Assembly (NCBI GenBank): GCA_910588105.1
Contig: CAJUQD010000074.1
Span: forward strand, 1-10,929
From: an uncultured Oscillospiraceae bacterium
GTDB lineage: Bacteria; Bacillota; Clostridia; Oscillospirales; Oscillospiraceae
Reading direction: 5' to 3'
DNA: 10,929 bases
Shown here: positions 6,447 through 10,929 of the stretch, piece by piece
Position numbering within the stretch: the first letter of the stretch is position 1
How the letters are laid out: each line of letters starts with the position of its first letter
Notes under the pieces: model-generated
What the model saw: the letters and a program-made list of their open reading frames with translations, nothing else
What the model was told of the DNA's origin: nothing
Databases searched by the model: none
Program-made: the position numbers and the translations under genes

Positions 6447-7493
6447 ATGAAAATAGTTGTTTTGGCCGGGGGACTCAGCGATGAGCGCAACGTGTCCCTG
6501 TCCAGCGGGTGCAAGGTGTGCGCAGCCCTGCGCCAGCGGGGGCACCAGGCTGCGCTGGTTGATATGTACCTGGGCGCGGAGGGCGACCCCCAGGCCCTGT
6601 TTTCCGCCCCTATCCCGGCGGAGCTGACGAAAATAGGGCGGCAGGCCCCGGACCTGGCGGCGGTAAAGGCCGCCCGGCCCGGAGGCGGCGAAAGCCAGTT
6701 TGGCCCCGGTGTGCTGGAGGCGTGCAGGCTGGCGGACGTGGTGTTTTTGGGCCTCCACGGCGCCTGCGGGGAGGACGGCCGGGTGCAGGCAGCATTTGAC
6801 CTGATGGGCATCCCCTACACCGGGGCCGGTCATCTGGGCAGCGCCATCGCTATGGACAAGGATCTGACCAAACGCATGGTGGCCCCCCTGGGGGTGGCCA
6901 CCCCCAAGTGGGAGCTGGTGAAGTACACAGCGGAGGACATCCCCGCCCTGTCCGCCCGGCTGGACGTCCCCTGCGTGGTCAAGCCGGCGGCCTCCGGCTC
7001 GTCCATCGGGGTGTCTATCGTCCACCGGCGGGAGGAGCTGTCCGGCGCCCTCATCCAGTGCCTGGCCTACGGCGGTGTGTGTGTGGTGGAGCAGTACATA
7101 GCCGGGCGGGAAATCCAGGTGGGCATTTTGGAGGACAGGGCCCTGCCCTCCATCGAGATCATCCCCAAGACCGGCTTTTACGACTATGAGAACAAGTACC
7201 AGCCCGGCGCGGCGGAGGAGATCACCCCCGCTCCCGTCCCGGCGGAGTGGGAGCGGCGGCTGGGGGAAGCGGCGCTGGCGGTATTCCGGGCTCTGGGGCT
7301 GAGCGTGTACGCCCGGGCGGACTTCATCGTCACCCAGGACGGAACCCCCTGGTTTTTGGAGATCAACACCCTGCCCGGCATGACCCCCACCAGCCTGCTG
7401 CCCCAGGAGGCGGCGGCGGCGGGCATGGGCTACGGCGAGCTGTGCGAACGGATCATTGAAGCGTCGCTCAAGGCGAGAAAGGCCGGAACATAA
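6447..7493 (+). CDS. ddl: D-alanine-D-alanine ligase
   Basis: 348 aa, a cytoplasmic ATP-grasp enzyme that joins two D-alanines with ATP to supply the end of the peptidoglycan stem peptide. Visible motifs are the N-terminal LAGGLSDERNVS (6-17, with the substrate-binding E13), LHGACGEDG (103-111), AMDKDLTK (135-142), KPAASGSSIGVS (179-190), the lid segment FYDYENKY (244-251), RADF (290-293), and the metal/substrate segment EINTLPGMTPTSL (305-317). The Tyr-containing lid favours D-Ala-D-Ala over the D-lactate ligases of VanA type, but this is inference. I chose the ATG at 6447 because GGAGG lies 8 bases before it. An upstream in-frame ATG at 6414 has no such site. It is the first gene of the operon with murF, 37 bases away. 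Confidence 0.96.
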   Translation: MKIVVLAGGLSDERNVSLSSGCKVCAALRQRGHQAALVDMYLGAEGDPQALFSAPIPAELTKIGRQAPDLAAVKAARPGGGESQFGPGVLEACRLADVVFLGLHGACGEDGRVQAAFDLMGIPYTGAGHLGSAIAMDKDLTKRMVAPLGVATPKWELVKYTAEDIPALSARLDVPCVVKPAASGSSIGVSIVHRREELSGALIQCLAYGGVCVVEQYIAGREIQVGILEDRALPSIEIIPKTGFYDYENKYQPGAAEEITPAPVPAEWERRLGEAALAVFRALGLSVYARADFIVTQDGTPWFLEINTLPGMTPTSLLPQEAAAAGMGYGELCERIIEASLKARKAGT

Positions 7494-7530
7494 TCAAAAG
7501 AGAGAGATTCAGGAGAGGAGCGCCATCATT

Positions 7531-8919
7531 ATGGAGGCACTGACACTGAGACAGCTGCTGGAGGCGGTGAACGGCACCCTGCTGGGGGACTTTGACGATC
7601 TGGACGCCCAGGCCGTCCAGGTGAGCACCGACAGCCGGAATATCACCCCCGGCTGCCTGTTCATCCCCCTGGAGGGGGAGCGGTTCGACGGCCACTCCTT
7701 CATCAATTCCGCGCTGGAGGCGGGGGCGGCGGGCTGCCTCACCGCCCGGGAGCGGGAGAGCTATCTGCCCGGCAAGTTTTACATCAAGGTGCGCTCCACC
7801 CAGCGCGCCCTGTGGGAGCTGGCCCGGTACTACAAAAAGCTCTTCCCCATCCCCTTCATCGCCGTCACCGGCTCGGTGGGGAAGACCACCACCAAGGATA
7901 TGACGGCGGCGGTGCTGGGGGCAAGGTTCCGCGTCCACAAAACGGAGGGGAATTTCAACAACGACATCGGCGTGCCCCTCACCCTGCTCAGGCTGGAGGC
8001 GCAGCATGAGGTGTGTGTGGTGGAGCTGGGCATGGACCACGCCGGGGAAATCGACAACCTGGCCCGGCTGGTGGAGCCGGATATGGCCCTCATCACCAAC
8101 ATCGGCGACGCCCACATTGAGAACCTGGGCAGCCGGGAGAACATCTTTAAGGCCAAGTGCGAGATCTTCCCCCACCTGAAGCGGGACGGGCTGGCTATCC
8201 TCAACGGGGACGACCCCCTGCTGGCCGCCCTGGAGGGGACCCTGGCCCAGCGCACTGTGTTCGTGGGGGAGGGCGAGGGGCTGGACTACACCGCGCGGGA
8301 TCTTTCTAGCGATGGCGCAGGCCACCTGTTCTGCCGGGTCAAGACCCCCCGCAGTCAGTTCGAGGCCAACATCCCCGCCCTGGGCAGCCACATGATCTAT
8401 CCCACCCTCATGGCCGCTGCCGCAGCCGAGGCGCTGGGCATGGCTCCCGACGAGATCGTCCGGGGCATCGGGGCCTTCCTGCCCACCAAAATGCGGATGA
8501 ACATCGTGCGCTGCAAGGGTGATATCGTGATTCTGAACGATGCCTACAACGCCAACCCCCAGTCCATGCGGGCCGCCGCCGCCGTGCTGGGGGACGCCCA
8601 GGGCCGCCGGAAGGTGGCGGTGGTGGGCGACATGAAGGAGCTGGGCCCCGGCTCCGAGCAGTTCCACCGGGCGGTGGGGGGCTACTTCGCCCAAGCCGGG
8701 ACGGACCGGCTCATCGCCGTGGGCGACCTGGCCCGGTTCATGGCCGAGGGGGCCAGGGATGCCGGGCTTGGGCAGGCGGACTGGTTCCCCACGCTGGACG
8801 CGGCCAGAAACGCCCTGTCCCGGGAGGTGCGGGCGGGGGTGACCATCCTGGTAAAGGCCTCCCGATCCATGGCATTTGAAAAAATCGTGGACTATCTGCT
8901 GGCTAACGTGCCGCAATAG
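7531..8919 (+). CDS. murF: UDP-N-acetylmuramoyl-tripeptide--D-alanyl-D-alanine ligase
   Basis: 462 aa, a typical Mur ligase length. It attaches D-Ala-D-Ala to the UDP-MurNAc-tripeptide, the last cytoplasmic step before lipid I. The N-terminal substrate-binding domain contains STDSR (32-36). The central ATPase domain carries the P-loop TGSVGKTTTK (113-122), TEGNFNNDIGVPLT (138-151), ELGM (165-168), NIGDAHIENLGS (190-201) and the FKAKCEI segment (206-212), where the carbamylated lysine is expected. The C-terminal domain has DAYNANPQSM (337-346), VGDMKELG (365-372) and KASR (442-445). The ATG at 7531 follows an AGGAG/GAGGAG run by about 10 bases. The open frame extends upstream into ddl without another convincing start. 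Ddl makes its substrate, so the two genes form a metabolic pair. Confidence 0.96.
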   Translation: MEALTLRQLLEAVNGTLLGDFDDLDAQAVQVSTDSRNITPGCLFIPLEGERFDGHSFINSALEAGAAGCLTARERESYLPGKFYIKVRSTQRALWELARYYKKLFPIPFIAVTGSVGKTTTKDMTAAVLGARFRVHKTEGNFNNDIGVPLTLLRLEAQHEVCVVELGMDHAGEIDNLARLVEPDMALITNIGDAHIENLGSRENIFKAKCEIFPHLKRDGLAILNGDDPLLAALEGTLAQRTVFVGEGEGLDYTARDLSSDGAGHLFCRVKTPRSQFEANIPALGSHMIYPTLMAAAAAEALGMAPDEIVRGIGAFLPTKMRMNIVRCKGDIVILNDAYNANPQSMRAAAAVLGDAQGRRKVAVVGDMKELGPGSEQFHRAVGGYFAQAGTDRLIAVGDLARFMAEGARDAGLGQADWFPTLDAARNALSREVRAGVTILVKASRSMAFEKIVDYLLANVPQ

Positions 8920-8942
8920 GGGGAAGAAAAGAGGGGGACAGC

Positions 8943-9353
8943 ATGGAATTTACAATTAGGGAATATACCGAATACCGGGAAGCGGAGATTCTGCGCCTGT
9001 ATGAGAGCGTGGGATGGACAAATTACACCGGCAACCCGGGCATGCTGAAAAACGCGTACGCCCATTCCCTGAAAACACTGGGCGCTTACGACGGTGAAAC
9101 GCTGCTGGGCGTGATCCGGGCGGTGGGCGACGGCTATTCCATCGTTGTGATTCAGGATATCCTGGTTTTCCCGGAATACCAGCGCAAAGGCATCGGTTCC
9201 GCATTGATTTCCAAGCTCCTTGCGCTCTATCAAAACGTATATCAAAAAATGCTGCTTACCGATGACACCGAAAGGACGATTCAGTTTTATAAATCTGCGG
9301 GATTTGCGATGGATACCGACATCGGATGCAGGGCGTTCCTGAAAGTGTATTGA
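8943..9353 (+). CDS. GNAT-family N-acetyltransferase
   Basis: 136 aa, a compact acetyl-CoA-dependent acyltransferase of unknown substrate. The acetyl-CoA-binding motif A is clear: the strand DILVFPEY (72-79) followed by QRKGIGSAL (80-88). The C-terminal part has TIQFYKSAGF (112-121), the usual last segment of the fold. A GAGGGGG site lies before the ATG, and the gap to murF is 23 bases, so it is probably co-transcribed. The 60 bases at 9241-9300 contain 24 G+C against 40 in a murF block (8161-8220), so the gene may have been acquired by transfer. Substrates of such small GNATs include amines, drugs and protein N-termini. None can be chosen here. Confidence 0.88.
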   Translation: MEFTIREYTEYREAEILRLYESVGWTNYTGNPGMLKNAYAHSLKTLGAYDGETLLGVIRAVGDGYSIVVIQDILVFPEYQRKGIGSALISKLLALYQNVYQKMLLTDDTERTIQFYKSAGFAMDTDIGCRAFLKVY

Positions 9354-9388
9354 CGCCTGGGGCATCGGTATGCCGGGCAGTGATGCCG

Positions 9389-9402
9389 GGCGCGGACGCG
9401 CC
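9389..9402 (+). repeat. Small hairpin in the ABC-F leader
   Basis: GGCGC pairs with GCGCC across a 4-base loop. It lies just before the AAGGAG site (9408-9413) of the ABC-F gene. No T-run follows. It could take part in leader-based regulation, but the stem is only 5 pairs. Confidence 0.3.
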
Positions 9403-9424
9403 ATATTAAGGAGAACATTTACCC

Positions 9425-10929
9425 ATGATTGACATACAGCTTACCGGCCTGGTCAAGGAGTTCGAGGTCGGCAAACGAATTTTGGACGGCTTCTCCCTCC
9501 AGATCGACCAGGGGGAGCGGGTGGGCCTGCTGGGCCGCAACGGCGCGGGCAAGACCACCATTTTCCGCATGATGACCGGGCAGATCTACCCCGACGAGGG
9601 TACCATTGCCATCGCCCCGGGCAAGCGGCTGGGGCTGATCTCCCAGATCCCGGTATACCCGGAAGGGTATACGGTGCGGGATGTGCTGGACACGGCCTTC
9701 GCCCCCCTCCACGCCATGGAGGCGGAGCTTTCCGAGCTGACGGCGAAAATGGCCGACGGGGACGACCCCCAGGTGATGGCCCGGTACGACCAGCTCACCG
9801 CCGCTTTTGAGGCCGGGGGTGGATACGACGCCGAGACCCGGCTGAACAAGGTTTGCAACGGCCTGGGCATCGGGGCCGATATGCGCTCGCGCTCCTTTGA
9901 CGCGCTGTCCGGCGGGGAAAAGACCCGAATCAACCTGGCAAGGCTCATATTGGAGGACACCGACATCCTCCTGCTGGACGAGCCCACCAACCACCTGGAT
10001 TTGAACGCCACCGAGTGGCTGGAGGGCTATCTGGAGCGGTTCAAGGGCACGGTGCTGGCCATCTCCCACGACCGCTGGTTTTTGGACAAAGTGGTCAAAC
10101 GGGTGGCGGAAATCCAGGACGGAAAGGCGGAGCTCTACTCCGGCAACTACTCCTTCTATGTGGAGGAAAAGGAGCGCCGGTATCAGGAGCGGCTCAAGCA
10201 GTACGAGAAGGAGCAGGCCAAGATCGCCCAGCTGGAGGCCGCGGCGGAGCAGATGCGCCTGTGGGCATTTAAAGGCAACGACAAGCAGTACAAACGGGCC
10301 ATCAACATGGAGCGGCGCATCGAGCGTATGCGCACCACCGACAGGCCCGCAAAGGAACGCAAGCTGTCCACCCGGTTCGGCGAGCGGGAGTTCCACGGGG
10401 ACGAGGCTCTGGTGGTCACCGAGCTAAAGAAATCCTTCGGGGCGCGCACCCTGTTCAACCACATTAACCTGGAGGTGGCGGGGGGCGAGCGGATTGCTCT
10501 GCTGGGGGACAACGGCACCGGCAAATCCACCTTCATCAAGCTCATCATGGGGGAGGAGGTGCCGGACTCCGGCTCCATCTACCTGGGGCCCTCCGTCCGC
10601 ACCGGCTACCTGCCCCAGATCATCCGCTTTGACCGGCCTGACCGCAACTTGGTGGACACCATGCTCTACGCCCAGAACTGCACCACCCAGGAGGCGAGGG
10701 ACCGCCTGGCCGCCTTCAAGTTCCGGGGGGAGGACGTGTTCAAGGAGGTGTCCGCCCTGTCCGGCGGGGAGCAGTCCCGGCTGCGCCTTTGTATGCTCAT
10801 GGACAGCCGGATCAACCTGCTCATTCTGGACGAGCCCACCAACCATCTGGACATCGACTCCCGGGAGTGGATTGAGGAGGCGGTGGAGGAGTACGGCGGC
10901 AACCTGCTGTTCGTCTCCCACGACCGCTA
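9425..10929 (+). CDS. ABC-F family ATPase (3' end beyond the window)
   Basis: 501 codons are visible with no stop, so the C-terminus is missing. It has two nucleotide-binding domains in one chain and no membrane helices, as in ABC-F proteins, which act on the ribosome rather than as transporters. Domain 1 has Walker A GRNGAGKTT (37-45), LSGGE (161-165), Walker B LLLDEPTNHLD (182-192) and SHDR (214-217). A charged, helical linker follows (about 235-320). Domain 2 has GDNGTGKST (361-369), LSGGE (445-449), LLILDEPTNHLD (465-476) and SHDR (498-501) at the window edge. AAGGAG lies 11 bases before the ATG. The family includes translation factors (EttA, Uup) and antibiotic-resistance ribosome protection proteins. 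The linker decides this, and I cannot place it in a named subgroup with confidence. It follows the GNAT gene by 71 bases with no clear terminator. Confidence 0.93.
   Translation, partial: MIDIQLTGLVKEFEVGKRILDGFSLQIDQGERVGLLGRNGAGKTTIFRMMTGQIYPDEGTIAIAPGKRLGLISQIPVYPEGYTVRDVLDTAFAPLHAMEAELSELTAKMADGDDPQVMARYDQLTAAFEAGGGYDAETRLNKVCNGLGIGADMRSRSFDALSGGEKTRINLARLILEDTDILLLDEPTNHLDLNATEWLEGYLERFKGTVLAISHDRWFLDKVVKRVAEIQDGKAELYSGNYSFYVEEKERRYQERLKQYEKEQAKIAQLEAAAEQMRLWAFKGNDKQYKRAINMERRIERMRTTDRPAKERKLSTRFGEREFHGDEALVVTELKKSFGARTLFNHINLEVAGGERIALLGDNGTGKSTFIKLIMGEEVPDSGSIYLGPSVRTGYLPQIIRFDRPDRNLVDTMLYAQNCTTQEARDRLAAFKFRGEDVFKEVSALSGGEQSRLRLCMLMDSRINLLILDEPTNHLDIDSREWIEEAVEEYGGNLLFVSHDR

Noticed and set aside
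7468..8916. Long open frame (482 codons) on the minus strand opposite murF
   Set aside because: It mirrors murF almost exactly and has no recognisable motif. murF itself is unmistakable.

Overview
The window looks like a chromosomal segment from a GC-rich member of the Clostridia (Firmicutes), most likely an Oscillospiraceae-type gut anaerobe of the Flavonifractor/Lawsonibacter/Oscillibacter kind. This is inferred from strong AGGAGG-type ribosome binding sites, the DUF421-DUF4363 gene pair, a ddl-murF pair, and very C/G-biased third codon positions. No rRNA, tRNA, CRISPR array or transposase was seen.

Left half, minus strand (5131 down to 35). Three short genes of unknown function come first: a membrane protein with two predicted helices, a second two-helix membrane protein with a soluble C-terminal domain, and a small protein with two cysteine clusters. 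They are followed by a full-length two-domain GMP synthase (guaA, 513 aa). Then comes an AT-rich gene for a protein with the signature of the DNA polymerase beta nucleotidyltransferase superfamily. It has its own promoter and a dyad at the expected transcription start. A second GMP synthase follows 15 bases later, with the ATP-pyrophosphatase and dimerisation domains but no glutamine amidotransferase domain. This nucleotidyltransferase plus stand-alone ATP-PPase pair, sitting beside the complete guaA, is the most unusual part of the window.

Middle (5132-6352). A divergent promoter region separates the minus-strand group from a two-gene plus-strand operon encoding a DUF421/YetF-type membrane protein and a DUF4363 protein, whose genes overlap by 4 bases. 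The operon ends at a GC-rich terminator hairpin.

Right half, plus strand (6364-10929). A good sigma-A-type promoter drives ddl (D-alanine-D-alanine ligase) and murF, which catalyse consecutive steps: making the D-Ala-D-Ala dipeptide and attaching it to the UDP-MurNAc-tripeptide precursor. A GNAT acetyltransferase of lower GC content follows, then an ABC-F ATPase that runs off the end of the window with 501 codons visible.
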